Shown: positions 39,799 through 51,885 of the stretch, one piece after another
Layout of the letters: each line of letters begins with the position of its first letter
Position numbering within the stretch: the first letter of the stretch is position 1
The notes under the pieces: model-generated
The model's database searches: none
Seen by the model: only the letters and a program-made list of their open reading frames with translations
What the model was told of the DNA's origin: nothing
Program-made: the position numbers and the translations under genes
DNA from: Paraspadella gotoi
Lineage: Eukaryota > Chaetognatha
Length of the DNA stretch: 64,000 bases
Assembly: GCA_051294375.1 (NCBI GenBank)
Contig: CM119264.1
Span: 16,589,245 to 16,653,244 of the forward strand
Direction of reading: 5' to 3'

Positions 39799-40756
39799 GG
39801 GTCACGGCAGAACGTCGACCTGACAAAGATGAGAAAGCGAATCGAAGCCGCAGGTAATTTTTCCCGGAGGCGTCGTCACCCCAGGTCGGACGAAACTTAG
39901 GTTGACACTCTTTAAATATTTTTTAATCCTCGATTCCCTTGTTAATTCGCTTCGCGCTAATTGGGTATAATTAGTTTATAAAGGCAACGAAGGGGGACGC
40001 TTTTGAACCCACACGAACCGAAGTAATGAAGGGGGGGGGTAGTGGGGGACTGGGTCGGGTTGCGTCAGCGCGCGAGCTTTAAGCCTCAACGCGGATGTAC
40101 CTTGTATTTTTTTTTTTTTTTTAATTTTTAGATAGTATTTCAGGACTTTTTACTTGATTGAAAGATTAAATTTTATCTTTCAAAATCTGAATCTGAAATC
40201 TGAATATGACCAGTTTTGTTTATGAAACCACTATTTAAATAAAATTATAAGTATTTGCTACCTATAGCAAATCTTCAATAGAAAATCAACTAATATTTGA
40301 AGAAAAAAAAATTTTCACCAGCTGTCTCAAAGTAATATTTTTTTCCATTCAATTAAAGTGTCCTGTTTTGAAAACCTATGACAGTTTTTTTTTTTTTTTT
40401 TTTTTGAATGAGCTTTTAAAAAATCCATTATTGTTGAAACTTAAAAAAAAATGCGTGAGAAAATTCTTGATGTGTTCATAGCCAAAGCAGACTTAATTAA
40501 CTGAATATAAATTTTTCATTTAAGACAGAAGACAAGAACTCTTACTTTATATAAAAAACAATCTTAAGCAAAAGCGCGAGAGCATAAAATTATTTCCTTT
40601 CACAGCACCATTGGCGCAACCTACTCCTTCGAGAATCAGCACAATGTCAACCAAGGGTTTCATCTCCGTCGGAGTCGGCGTCCCTCGTCGGCGTCTCTGC
40701 CGAGAATGCCTCCGGTCTCACTTCCCGGAAAGTTCAAGTCGGTCTTCAACCCCTGA
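33056..40756 (+). CDS. Unrecognised seven-exon protein, 381 residues
   Basis: Exons: 33056-33136 (ATG with an upstream in-frame stop), 33428-33643, 37012-37122, 38495-38726, 39085-39346, 39556-39648 and 40606-40756. They total 1146 bases and all phases agree. The donor at 39346 (gttaaa) is weak; the others are good. Visible features: LRTAKELSANQNQPLQ, a basic-aromatic segment (FQLWLRAGTKPPIF, VWRNFRKEFGF), then LNIPPPSKIGVYTYRKFL and a helix rich in Ala, Lys and Arg, then PPPTFKRFP, an acidic stretch, and a basic Ser-rich C-terminus (LRRSRRPSSASLP). No membrane segment is seen. The compact Pro/Tyr/basic motifs recall axonemal or microtubule-associated proteins, but that is a guess and I do not recognise the family. 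Exons 1-2 could instead belong to a separate gene ending in the 34.5-36.0 kb ORF. Confidence 0.6.
33999..34167. repeat. Near-duplicate segments flanking a 10-N gap
   Basis: ttcctaaattgacgggg...acaattgaaacgagca occurs at 33999-34073 and again at 34084-34167, with the N run (34074-34083) between them. This is probably an unmerged overlap. Confidence 0.8.
34504..36030 (+). CDS. Single-exon ORF, 508 residues, disordered, N-myristoylation motif
   Basis: Starts MGAGVSHRKKS in a good context (cccATGGG). Gly2 and Ser6 with following basic residues fit the N-myristoyltransferase pattern, suggesting membrane association by inference. The protein is mostly polar and charged: an early helical segment (LNEVRELNERLQSFYEGQ), an acidic Asp run, basic clusters (KKARKKLAPLKRR), a Pro-rich run (PPSSPPPDSPPPPNFPPPD) and a basic C-terminal region. 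There is no catalytic domain. GC-rich codon usage and an uninterrupted 1.5 kb frame argue for real coding. The 180 bases upstream are strongly pyrimidine-rich with ctccaactcgctcc-like repeats, and the frame stays open there back to 34231, so the ATG could be internal to a spliced exon. It lies in the second intron of the 381-residue gene, same strand. Function unknown. Confidence 0.6.
   Translation: MGAGVSHRKKSAPIPLERKRLRRSIHAAPLSGEAPVESTPELSFFAEFASRQNLNEVRELNERLQSFYEGQNLTPGEEKAPQGEATKKTGKNFEQKNMGQNHEVVVHRSMKNDDDDDGGAPRDARNDYRIDGNKHDAETDGGRDGIGENESQMNGRRKKERRETDQGDADADYDAIFVSKQVKNNKHGKKTFLRRKATFLVASNRLASSDDQRTENGEERSNDISGSPGNRSSGDEGNVVKEPGEFGPDSPVAIPSKKARKKLAPLKRRSAAVGASDLVSSSAASGSERTESEKEERKAPETNALPRIGSISRKNETMMPQPSRPDSTLDSTLKPRPARPPTPPSSPPPDSPPPPNFPPPDSLQRARRRPRFASLAASVRAVQATAVTQGNAELNGAVLPHEETTSTPATNGDAISRIPRHRWRRFNEEKFPAGHLQGSVGEEEAKTTTVLPIERTISKATTKPTPAPRMIAASKGAMKAATRRRANLMRSVLDDAGANSLPKILSPL
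36031..37011. other. AT-rich intronic DNA
   Basis: Contains a small open frame beginning MRCNMKYGDL near 36662 with a possible donor (gtaaat) in phase with the exon at 37012. This is an alternative start for the downstream exons; otherwise nothing is recognised. Confidence 0.35.
38110..38250 (-). ncRNA. Hammerhead-ribozyme-like motif of a Penelope-type retroelement remnant
   Basis: On the minus strand, 38236-38199 reads CTGATGA, a GACTC/GAGTC stem with a 10-base loop, GAAA, then CATGTC. That is the order of the hammerhead core, with AAGT/ACTT able to form an outer stem I. One extra A lies between CTGATGA and stem II, so activity is uncertain. Penelope-like elements are known to carry such motifs. 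The flank (ctttcttttcgttgtt) also occurs at 12.29 kb. Confidence 0.45.
38900..39020. repeat. gggacagaccgacgg repeat, copy 1
   Basis: taagtgggacagaccgacgg followed by gaccgaaaagtgacttatag also occurs at 57024-57090, and a partial copy ends at 12597. Confidence 0.8.
39350..39430 (+). repeat. (ATG)n/(ACG)n trinucleotide repeat at an intron start
   Basis: gatgatgatg... passes into gacgacgacg directly after the donor at 39347. Confidence 0.9.
39725..39797. repeat. (GA)n microsatellite
   Basis: About 73 bases of GA, 77 bases after the donor at 39649. Confidence 0.95.
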
Positions 40757-41998
40757 ACAAACAGACTCGAGCCTTTAATCGCCCCAAACATGTACACTGT
40801 TTTAAAGACATTGTAACTAGCGCTTTCAACAAATTTGTATTTTGCCATTTTAAATATATACAGTAATTTTCGTGTGTCCTTTTTTTTTAACTATAAATTC
40901 TCAATATAAAATTCTTTTAACTACCTTTTGAAATTCGTATTGTCGTCAAAAACACAAGTTTGCATCGGAGAACGTCGTATTTCTTGCACCGACCACCTTA
41001 ATTTCATTTAATTTACATTTTATTTTTTTCTTTAATGGAGTTTCCGGCGAATCCTCGTTGGATTTTCGTCTTCGGAGCAACGTGAAATTTTATGGGATTA
41101 TATCCGAAAGTTTTTTTTTTTTTTGATGGCTGCCCCGTCTTTATTTTCTGAATCATCCTGGCTGCAACATAACTGAAACTTAAGATACACCGAATCTAAA
41201 AAACGTGATTTTTTTTTCAGTTTCTCGATCTTCAAAATATTTTGTTTTCGATTCCGAACAGCTTGTCTACGTTTACGTTTAATATTACGGTTTCTACTAC
41301 TCGCTTTATATTTAAGAATTATAACCGCCGTCACAGAGCTCATGAATTGATTTTATACAATGCATAATGCTGAACTTGAGAGCCTAAATTTTCGAGAAAA
41401 AAAAATTTCCTGATCTTCGTCTGGTTAATGGAGACGACTTCCTTGAATCGCGGCAGCGTCAACAATAAAATGAGACCTGTTCGTCTGTTCGTCAATTTCG
41501 TAATTTCATTCTTGAAAAATACTAAGCGTGTGTTTTTACAGAATTGTTAGGCTCGTCAAGGCGCTGCTAAAATTATCGATGATGATGAATAAGGAATCAG
41601 ATCTCAGCCGAATGCTGTAACAACCATGTTACAACTATTTTTCGGATATTTCGTAGTCCATTAGGAACAATTAAAAGAATAGTCCCTCTGTACCCACGAG
41701 GTAGCAAATTGTCCCACTGTACCCTCGGGTCGTTTAAGGGCAGATTGGCGATGCAGTTCAAAGGGAAGGAACTCGAGACCCGAGACAGGTTTCGAGAGAG
41801 ACTCTTCGAATCGCCCAAATCGCGGATCTCTCTCTCTTTCTCCTTCTCTTCACTCGTCTTGTCAACTACCTCTCTCGCACTCTGTGTGTGTCTCTCTCTC
41901 TCTCCTGATTCTCCACTGCTTCTACCTCAACCCGGTCACGACAACTCTGTTTTTTTTTCCTATGCGACAGTCGAACCCCTGTTTTTTTGTTTTTTTTT

Positions 41999-42037
<39 letters not shown>

Positions 42038-42846
42038 GTTTTAATTATTCTCGAGAAAAAATGGAGCGACGCTGCCATCGCACGAGACGCTGTGATTTTT
42101 AATTGACGGTCATCTCTGATTCTGATGATCTCTTCTCTTTCTCCGATCTTAGCTCGAATGGAATGAGAGCAAAACAAAAAAATTCAATATAATTAACCAC
42201 CAACCAGTGCAGAATGATTTCTTCACCTCTACAATTGTTACGAATACAACTACAATTTTAATCATTTAATGAATTTATCGTAAAGAAAAAAGCGCGAGAA
42301 AAAGGGAATCGCCAAAAAATAACTTGATTTTGGGGTCTGAAAAATGAGAAAGAATCTGAACTTTTTAATTCGAGTTTTTTGTTTTCCTTTTTTTTTTTTT
42401 TTGCCTTGGGGGTGTGAATTTTTAGTTTCATATACTCTAATAGAAAATGATAATTGTCTAAAAACAAAGTTTAAAAATTTACGGTTGTTATCTCAATGTC
42501 GTTTGTCGAATGACGAAACGCTTTTCTCTTCGTTCCTATTTACTTTTTCGAGGATCTGGGCTTGCTCGATACTTTTTGTTTGATAAATATGCTATCTTTT
42601 TTAATCAATAGCTCAGATTGTATTATTACATTTCCCTAGTCCCGATGGAGGAGCACTTTTTAAAGATAAAGTCGCAATACTCTTTGGGGAAAGTCAAAGC
42701 CAACTTTGTGAACTCAACTAAGTTTTAACGGAGCCAAAGACACTGAGGACTGAGATCTTTTACTCTCCTGAGTCCACACGTCTTTGAAATGAGAGGCGCC
42801 AAAAATCTTTGGATGAGTCCGGGAGTCCCCCTTTCTTTCTTTTTGC

Positions 42847-42888
<42 letters not shown>

Positions 42889-44900
42889 CTTCTTTCTTTC
42901 TTTCTTCTGCTTTCTTTCTTCTTTCTATTCTTCTTTTTTTCTTCCTTTCTTTCTTCTTCCTTCTTTTCTCTCTCTCTTCTTTCTCTCTCTCTCTCTCTCT
43001 AAACCGTGAAAATTATCATCATTTCCTTCTACTGTCTTCTTTCGTTGGTGAACTTTTCACATTACGACGATTATTTTTTATTTTCAGTCGAAGAAGCTTA
43101 ACTCGTGTGTGAAGTTCTTGCATGTAAATCGTGTGTGTGAAATCGAGGGATAGATACACCAGTGACTGTGGTTGACGACGTTTAAAGTGACGGAAGTAGA
43201 GTAACTCTTAAAATCCGGAAAACGAGATCTAATTGATTTAACTCTTTTCGGTTGTTCGGTCACAAATCCGATTTTTTTTTTTCAACTCTGTCCAAAAAGT
43301 CGTTCAACTACTGTTTCTCTATCTGGCGTCACCAAAGAACAGCCTCGCCGGCAGCTTTGGAGTAGAACCGCGTTAATTCGGGGATTCGTTAACTCGGGTT
43401 TCGTTTTAACGAACTTCGTTGTGCCCAGATTTCCGAGGAAGCGTTAAGCCCAAAAGGATTAAAACCTCCGAGTTTATTTCTCAACTCGCGATTGAAATAA
43501 AAAAAATTTTCATGGAAAAGTCGTCAAAAAGAAAAAAAATCGCGATTCTTTGACTTGGAAGTGAAGTTAAGTTCTCTCGACTTTGACGAGGATTTGGAAT
43601 TATCAATTCCTAACATTCATACTCGAATAATCTTGAAGAAATAATTTTTCTGAAAAACCGCTTCTCATTGTAAGAGCTTGAAAAGTAATAGAGGCAGAAA
43701 ACAAACGTGAGAGTCTTCATGTCACTAACCTCAAAGCTTTCTCGCGGTACCAAAACAAGAAAGAATAAAAAAGGGGTCCTTAATGAAATTACGGGAATAC
43801 CAGTTTTCCGTACAGTTTAAACAGATCCGCTAACCGGTCCCAAGTCTTTCGGGTGTTATTAAACGAGCAAGATTAGAGGTAATTAAGAGATTTTAGTCAA
43901 TAGGACTCAAAAATACAAAAAATATATTCAATCAATTCCGATTTATTCCAACTATGTTGTTCAACGTCTAGAAAGTTTAAAAAAGCTGCACCTCTCCAAC
44001 GCTCGAATAAATTTGAATTCTTTTTACAATTTCTTTTGCGAAGAATTAATCGATTTTTTATTGCTTTGTGAAGAGTTTTGCCCCAGAAAAACGGATACAA
44101 CCAGGAAAAAGCTCGCTATGTTAGTTATAACTTTTTTATCTAATAATTGATTACTTTCATGAATACAGCTTCGATTAATTTTACGCTCTAAGCTCTTCTC
44201 ATTACATATCTTAGCCGAGACTTTTATTAAAGTTCCTCGTGAAAATTTCAGAAATATCTACTTTAAAAAATTGGGGGTCCTTTCATTCTGTGCTCTCGCT
44301 TTATTATATAGCCACTTCGTGCTTTCTTTTTTTTTGAAGCAAAAAATTATTACATTTTTAAGTTTCCTTTTCTTCGTCGATAAATCTTCTTGGATTCTCC
44401 AAAAGACAATGTACCCAAGTGATTCGTGACCAAAACTCAAAACCTTTTTGAGTTTTTAAAGAGCAAACCTGTTTTACGTTTTAATGAACTGAAAACTAAC
44501 GACAATTTCATTTTTGTTTTATTTTCTCCTTTTTAAACAGATTTATTTTTCTTTCGTTAACGGAGCTGCTGATAAAAAGCTCTCGGGAAAAGCAAGATGG
44601 CGTTCGTCGTTCGTAGCCGCCAAAAACGGTGACAAAAAAAAAAACAAAAGGGTTACGTTACGACAACAAAAAAAGAGAGAAAATCCGACTGAAACGAATT
44701 TAAAATGAAGCGAAGAGCGCGTAATTTCGCCAAAAAATTAAAGCGCGGCTTACACGCGGAAGCGTCGTCGCCGTCTAATTAGCTTGTTAAACCGTCAAGT
44801 GGTCATCCAACATTCGATCGAGCATCTCTCGGTCCAAACCTTCGATCTAACGAAACCGCCCAACCTCGAAACTTTAAAACTTCCGTTAATCTCGTCTGTC
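40757..44900. other. Intergenic or 5' flank of the Kv1 locus
   Basis: AT-rich DNA with CT arrays at 41838-41930, 41998-42036 and 42851-43003. GC-richer patches at 41.0, 41.6-41.8 and 43.3-43.6 kb could be untranslated exons or regulatory DNA. No exon with coding-like content and matching splice sites is seen. Confidence 0.5.
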
Positions 44901-44908
44901 ATGATAAG

Positions 44909-45084
44909 ATGGAGTTCTCTGTGTGGACTGGCGTCGGCGGCGAACACCGGCATCCAGCGGCTTTGGCGCGCCAAAACGAGCGTCGAAAAATTATCAGGAA
45001 CACCGGCAATAGCAACGGAAACACCGACGTCAACTGCAACGCAAATGATAGGCTTGGCGACGACGTCACGACCCCGCTTGCCTC
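44909..45084 (+). CDS. Candidate alternative first coding exon of the Kv1 gene (variant 1)
   Basis: The ATG opens MEFSVWTGVGGEHRHP, followed by ALARQNERRK: a hydrophobic Gly-rich start then basic residues. This resembles the N-type inactivation ball of Shaker B (ending GLGEDRQHRKK). The exon ends at a consensus donor (CTC|GTGAGT) leaving two bases, exactly what the T1 exon at 63717 needs. It contributes 58 codons. A GA microsatellite starts 14 bases after the donor. Linkage to Kv1 across 18.6 kb is inference from phase, strand and sequence character. Confidence 0.5.
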
Positions 45085-45093
45085 GTGAGTAAC

Positions 45094-45098
<5 letters not shown>

Positions 45099-45151
<53 letters not shown>
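45099..45151. repeat. (GA)n microsatellite just after a donor
   Basis: About 53 bases of GA directly following gtgagtaacagagaaa. Confidence 0.95.
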
Positions 45152-45155
<4 letters not shown>

Positions 45156-45438
45156 CCCGTTATGCGTAAGATCGCGTGCCTTTCGTGATCCCTTGTGAGC
45201 CTTTTGAGAAAAATTCGAAGAAAAGAAAGATAGATTCTTGGATTTTTGATGGCGAAGTCGGAGAGACGAAGAGAATGAGAGATGAGTAAATGGAGAGACG
45301 GTGAACGCTAAAATGGAAGGGGAGTGTGTGGGAAATCGACCGAGAGTCAAAACGAAACAAAAACAAATCAAGTAAACCAATTTGGATGCGGATTAAAGAT
45401 TTCATCGACAAGTTAAAATCGATCAACGAAATGATATA

Positions 45439-45994
45439 TTGTGGCGGTATATTCACACCGCCTCACGTCCAACATCGTTCAGCCAATTCTATTGGCTCAG
45501 AGAGGGAACGCACCATCCCAGGCGTTGCGTTCCATCCACAGTCCTAACGACGGCAAAGTGAGACTGTCCTAGGGTAACTGCGCCAGTGACAGGAGGCATC
45601 ACTGAGGGTCAGAAACCCAAAGTCAATAGTGAGATGCCCCAATTACCTCATCTCAATGGGCATCACGAGCAACTTGGTTATTATCATAATATATCATTTT
45701 TACACTTTTTTATTTGATTTTTTTTTTAAATAATATACTATGGCAACAACCAGGTTGCCTGTGATGCCCATTGGGATGGGGCATCTCACTCCTGGATTTG
45801 GAGGCTACCGACCCTCAGTGACGCCTCCTGCCGCTGGCGATGTTATCACAGGACAATCTCGTTTTGCAAACGCAGAGGGAAGTCATAAGGACTGTGGATG
45901 GAACACAACGCTTGGGATGGTGTGTTCCCCCTCTGAGCCAATAGGATTGGCTGAACGAAGGTGGATGTGAGGCGGTGTGAATACACCGCCACAA
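45439..45994. mobile_element. Foldback element with about 250-bp inverted arms and TA flanks
   Basis: ttgtggcggtatattcacac... at the left is inverted at the right (gtgtgaatacaccgccacaa). The arms stay similar inward (cagccaat.ctattggctca, ggaacgcaccatccca, ttccatccacagtcc). TA lies on both sides (45437-45438, 45995-45996), consistent with a TA target duplication. The tips also contain ggcggt...accgcc mini-hairpins. No transposase. Confidence 0.85.
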
Positions 45995-46408
45995 TACGTA
46001 GTTTTGCCGTCTGTCGATCAAAAAAGTTTTTATCAAATTTTTTTTCTTCGTTAGTTCGGCGCGTGTGAGGTATTTGAATTTGTTTTCAATTTTTTCTCTC
46101 TTTTTCAAGGAAGATATTTGGGGATATATTTCGGGATTCATAACGGTGGTTGAACTTTGACTGTGGTAGCGCTAAATCCTCCATTTATCTTTCGACTGAA
46201 AATCAATTAGTGACTTTTTTTTACGATCTACTTTTTGCTCTCGTATTTGGGTCATGATTTATTGCTGCAAAACACATAACTTTTAGGTTTAGATAGTCCT
46301 AGGCCGAGAATATAAAAACTTAAAATGTAAAAAGAATCATTTCTTGAATTGTACAAAAGCACGCTACACTGGTTCCTGTACCGTGATCCCTCCGAACATC
46401 ACCACTCG

Positions 46409-46410
<2 letters not shown>

Positions 46411-46496
<86 letters not shown>
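46411..46496. repeat. (CT)n microsatellite
   Basis: About 85 bases of CT upstream of the candidate exon at 46612. Confidence 0.95.
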
Positions 46497-46611
46497 AATG
46501 CATCAAGTTTTTCTACAGACTCCTTTTCTTTATTGACGCTTTTCCCACAACAAAAAAACAAGAGTTTTTAATTTTATTTCTTGTCTTATTTCTTTTTTTT
46601 TTTAAATCGGC

Positions 46612-46715
46612 ATGACACGAGCGCGAACTCGCGGAACCTCATCCCCAGGGTGGGAAGATCTCCTTAGCTCCTCCTCCTCATCATCATTCTCCTCCTCTTC
46701 CTCCTCTCCTCCAAC
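46612..46715 (+). CDS. Candidate alternative first coding exon of the Kv1 gene (variant 2)
   Basis: An ATG preceded by an in-frame TAA opens MTRARTRGTSSPGWEDLL and a Ser run, 34 codons plus two bases. It ends at the good donor CCAAC|GTAAGG, in phase with the T1 exon. The arginine-rich start is plausible for a cytosolic channel N-terminus. Short, so chance remains possible. Confidence 0.4.
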
Positions 46716-46937
46716 GTAAGGTCTTCCTCTCCTCGGCGCCTTCAGCAACCTTCTCGTCCACCTGGACTCGTAGTAAAGGATCGATTCATGCCCTCCACCA
46801 CCACCCTCTCTCCATCTCTCTCTCTCTCTTCTCCCCGCATGTCTTCTAGAAAGTCTGTGGAGTTATAAGTTGTGTATCATTGGTCGAAAAAAAGCTTTTT
46901 TTTCTCTCTCCTGCCTCTTAATTCGCTCGGATTTGAT

Positions 46938-47047
<110 letters not shown>

Positions 47048-47744
47048 CATTATTTTTTCCTCATTTTTTTATCTTTCACATCCAAGTCGAGATTCGGAGA
47101 TTCATTACCTTTTCCCCGTTTTTTCGATTTTATTGACGCTAAAATTCTCGTTAAATTTCAACGCGTCGATGTTTGATTGGGGAAATAAACGGAAAAAAAA
47201 ACTACATCTTCTATCTCTTACCTACCGATGGAGCCCGACTCCTCATTCAATTTATTACACTATTATATTTCGAAAAAGCCTTCTTTTTCTTTTCCCCCCT
47301 TACGTCAAAATGTTTACTTATTTTTACGATTAAAATTGAGTTTTCCTTTATCACCTTTTCGTAGAAAATTGTTTTTATCAATCGTCATGAAAAACAATTA
47401 CGTAATAAGCTGCATTCTCTTGTGAAATTATATATTATGCAAATAGGATTAATTCAAAACACTTTCATGTTCAAAATACTACATATTTAAACATATTTGT
47501 AGATTTGCTAATGAGTGTGCATTTCATGAGTGTGCAATGCATAGTGCTCTGTAAATAGTTTTAAGTATTATATTTTGTAGTATTCTAGCCACCAAACCAC
47601 AGATTTTACGACATAAGATACATACCTAGAATTGTCCATTTTGGTTTAAAACTTTTTGATGAAAAACATTGAAAAAAGATATTATGGACGATCATTAAAA
47701 CTAACAAAAGTAAAATTCAATTTAAAAAAAAATTAATTTCCGGC

Positions 47745-47821
47745 ATGCGATCATGCAGCGCATGGGTCGACCACAATCCTGTTCACTTAAAGAGAAACGA
47801 CAGGTGTCCATTTTCAAGACG
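47745..47821 (+). CDS. Candidate alternative first coding exon of the Kv1 gene (variant 3, weak)
   Basis: ATG opens MRSCSAWVDHNPVHLKRN; 25 codons plus two bases end at CAAGACG|GTACGA, in phase with the T1 exon. It is very short and could be coincidence. Confidence 0.2.
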
Positions 47822-47981
47822 GTACGACTTTGATGACTGATACTAATGTTTAAGGTGTTTGAAATGACCGACCTTGCTTCGAGCATCCCTGAAACGTGTA
47901 AACGGCGGCGGATGTTTCGAGTTACGTAAATGATTTGCGATCGGTCGTGCCGACGTGCGGGCATGTGAAGGAGAGAAAGAG

Positions 47982-48090
<109 letters not shown>

Positions 48091-48099
48091 CGAGTAGGG

Positions 48100-50500
48100 T
48101 GCAAGAAACACCTCCATCTTGTGGGTTTTAATCGCTTTTGAATGTGTGCCGAAAGGGAACGTGAGAAATAAAAACTAAAAGGAAGGCGTGAAATATGCTC
48201 CGTCGAACAATCGATGAGCGGGAGAGTCGGGCGAGGGAGTTGTTGGGGGAGCCGAAAGGCCCGGTCGTGACGAACGTCCTCTGAGCTCAAGGTTAAGAAT
48301 ATGAAATTATTAAGGGTGAAGAGGAGAGTTATTATAGTCGTCAGGTTTTGTACGATTCCGCGAGGATCGTAAAATGGGTTTGTTTACAGAGGCGGAGGTG
48401 AAACTGCGATGGTGAAGGCATGATCATCAAGCAATAAGTTATAAACGTAACATTACTTTGTTTGAAATGATTCTAATCTTATCAAAGGAAAAAAATTGGT
48501 TCTATTGTCCTTTCAATTTAATCTTGAGCGTTACGAATTAAAATCGGTTAACCTCAGACGTTTTTTCTTAAATATATATTTTCAGGTAGAGTAATTTTTT
48601 TTTTTTATTAATTGGTTCATTATAGCGCTGAGGTCAGATTCAACCCAAGAGAGTAAAAAATATACTGAAAGTAAAACTCGGCTGTAAATCTGATACCAAA
48701 TCCAATTTGATTCTCTGCGATTAAAAACCAGCTTGTAATGATTAGTTAAAATTCTTTTGAATATAACTACGAAATAATAAAATTTTCTCTTCAACTTCAA
48801 GTAGCAAACGATCATAACTTCTATATATATGCTTTTGATGCAAAAACTAAGGACGAGCGTTATTTTTTTTTAGATTGTTGCGAATGTGAACATCCGAATT
48901 TCAAGCATGACGTTCTGGTTAATCACATGTTTAACTGTTTCGTCGCGTGTGAGGAATAGGTTTATTCGAAAGGGAAAAAACGTCGTAAAGATGCTTGGTT
49001 GCGTTGCAAGCGATTGCAATGACTGATCGAATTAGATAAAAAAAAACCACCAACTTTTTGTGAGTCTTTGTGGTTGAAAGATTCATAATGTAGTTGGTGA
49101 AGCTGGTGGTCAGAAAAAAAATTGAATGCGTTTGAAGGATTGCGACCTTAAAATGGTTTTGCAAAGATTTTTGCTTGCCTCCCTGCTGAATGTTTTCCAC
49201 AGTCTAAGCCTCCTTTCATCCTGACTTGGATAACGGGTTGCCCTTGACAGCATTGCTCGATTTTATTAAATCATTGATTCACTGATAAATTCATTCTCTC
49301 ATATTTATTTTGAGCAGCGCAAAAACAATTATCTTATAAATTTCTAACATAATCAGAAGTTTGAAAGGAAGCATCTGGACGGGCGACTCTGGCCCATGCT
49401 CGGAGTCTTGCCTCATCATCGGCTTTATATATTTTTTTATCTTTGTCTTTTTTTTTTAATTCGCGGCGTCGAGATTAAAACGAAAGATTTCGCTTCATAA
49501 ATTTTTCTCAAACACTCATTCTGCCTGACTCTATTCATCATTGAGCCACATTTCTCCCTATGTACTTTCTCTCAAATCGATATTTTTTTTTTCATAGGGG
49601 TTACAAATATTTATAAATTACTTTATTATAAGCGATATAATATAATTTATTTTAGAAATATCGAGAGGTTCCGAGTTAGCCAAAGGTGATGTTGATAATG
49701 AAAAAAATTCGAAAATCCTTTTCAAATTGTCCTATGATACAACCAATATACAACCAATATAAACATTGTCCATTCATTCATATATTATATGACATTTTGT
49801 TGTATAATTGCAGTAAACGTAAATCCTTCAGCTTCTTGTGGATTAAAAGGACAGCTTTCAACTACATTACTTCTTTCTAATTTCATAAAATATGTCTCAT
49901 TATTATCGACAAGGCTCATTAATAACGATTGAACTACGCGTCGCCGCCGACGACAACGACGACGACGACGACGCCTCGTAAATTTGTCTCGTTTGCGCCT
50001 AGTGACGTCATCCTTGCAACAAACTTCCCCTTTTTTTCTCTTTTATTATCTTTTTTTTATTAACAAGACAGCCAACTCGGTTTTTGTAACGTTTTTTATG
50101 CGACTTTTCTTGAGACAACAGTTCACAAAGAGGGAATTTTTTTGCATTTACCCGATTCAAGATGAGACCTCGCTGCTGATTGGGAAGAAGTTTCGTCCCA
50201 TTCGAGGATGTAATAAAACGTATCGACTTAATTAAGCTTCCTCGTTAATCGAGACCAAAAAAAAAAACTACCTCTAAGATTACGACGAATTCCTTCGATA
50301 ATCTCCGACGATTTCAAAGTTTTAACCAATTCGGAATATACGACGAAATCGACGCGCATGCGCGACGCCAACGAGCCTTCGTCCCGTTTTCTTCTTTCTT
50401 TTTTTATCTGCTGATTTTTTTTTTTTTTTTCCTCCGTCTCTCCCCCTTGCTTTCGTTTCCTTCTCCGCACATAGACTATCTCGCTTCTCTCTCCTAACTT
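48100..50500. other. AT-rich Kv1 5' region, no supported exon
   Basis: Short open frames only. A (CGA)n-like tract lies at 49945-49975, and a fragment of repeat R1 (aaccaatatacaaccaatat, attcattcat) at 49740-49790. Confidence 0.45.
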
Positions 50501-50935
50501 ACCCCATTTCCCGCCCCTCTCTCCTACCCATCTGCGGCAGTGAGTGATCGAGCGCCAATTGTGTATTCAGACAAGAATCCGATCCTCGAAAAAAAAGGGA
50601 CGAAACAGGCATCACGTGATCGTCGAGGCGACGACGACGACGACGAATACGACGAAGGACGTCACGGTCGACGTCGCGCGACGAAAAAGAATGAAGGACG
50701 AAATCCGATGAAGGATCGCGGCTGACCAACCGCCCCCCCCCTCTCTCTCTCTGACCGACGACGAAGATTACGACGACGAATCGGACGACGATCGCCCGAC
50801 GCCATGATTTATGATTCCCCGCTTTGAGCGCCCAAGAGACGGAGAGGCGCGGGAGGGCCGAGGAAGGCGACGTCCTCGAAGGAGAGGGGCGCCGATAGCG
50901 GCGCCCTCGGGCGCCAACGTCGTGCGGCGTAGGTC

Positions 50936-51885
50936 ATGTACGCTCGCGGCGCGTCGACAGTTCCGCCCCCTGCTCTCGTTCACGCGCGTCGGAAAAAACA
51001 AAAGGCGCGCGCGAAGAAAGACAGGGATAAAGATGGAGGTGAGACGAGGAAGAAGGGTGAGGAAGGATGAGTGAGAAAGGAAAATAGGGATAAAGAATGT
51101 TTCTTTAAATATTTGTTTACTATAATGTTACGACCCGAGTTTTGGTTTTAATTCATCAATAATGTTTAAAAAAAGGTTAAATGACAAATTTTAGAAGATG
51201 AGAGTTTTTCGTGATAAGAATTTGAGATTTGAGAGGAAAAGAAAAACCAGCGGAGACGAGACGAAGGGGTCAGCGTCTCATGGAAGAGTATGTAATGATT
51301 TTGTTAAACGGGAAAAAAAATTTAGGATAAGAATACAATTATTTCAAATTTTTTTAAAAAATATGTACGCAAAATGATAAAAGAAGTGAGGAATGAGGCG
51401 GGAAAAAGGAAAAGATAAAGAGAGATAATGATATAAAAAAAAGAATCTGCGAACATGCGCCTGAAGATAAACGTGAGAAGCTGTTGATGTATATGATGGG
51501 GAAAATAAATGGAAGGAAGGTAAGAGATATGAAAAAAAAGGAATAGATTAAAATCGATTAAACAAAGAAGCGTTAACAATAGTATAATTTAAATTGAAAA
51601 GTTAACCATAATATAATTTAAATTGAAAAAGCAGAGGTCACAAAGAAACTAAAGTAAGACACAGAATTATAAAAAAGCTCGTCTAAAATTTTTTCAACGA
51701 TATTCGCCCCTCCGATCCTCCGCTTACTCTCATCTCTCCGTGTCATCGCTGCGCCACGCACACGCCACGTTCACGCCACGCACGACGAATCGCGACTCTG
51801 CCTTCGTCGGGGACGTAAAAGGGTCAGAGGATTCGGACGACGGCAGCTGGCAAAACTCAAACCAAGCCACGCCCAAAACGCCGAG
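50936..51885 (+). CDS. Candidate two-exon alternative N-terminus of the Kv1 gene (variant 4)
   Basis: Exon 50936-51038 opens MYARGASTVPPPALVHARRK followed by Lys/Arg-rich residues, 34 codons plus one base, with a consensus donor (GAG|GTGAGA). A second piece at 51828-51885 (EDSDDGSWQNSNQATPKTP) fits that phase, after an acceptor with a poor pyrimidine tract, and leaves the two bases the T1 exon needs. The hydrophobic-then-basic start again resembles an inactivation ball. The region is a CpG-rich island with competing frames (50811-51038 is also open), so this is tentative. Confidence 0.3.

Noticed and set aside
41098-41343. Minus-strand 81-codon Lys/Arg-rich ORF
   Set aside because: AT-driven composition, no splice context and no recognisable motif.
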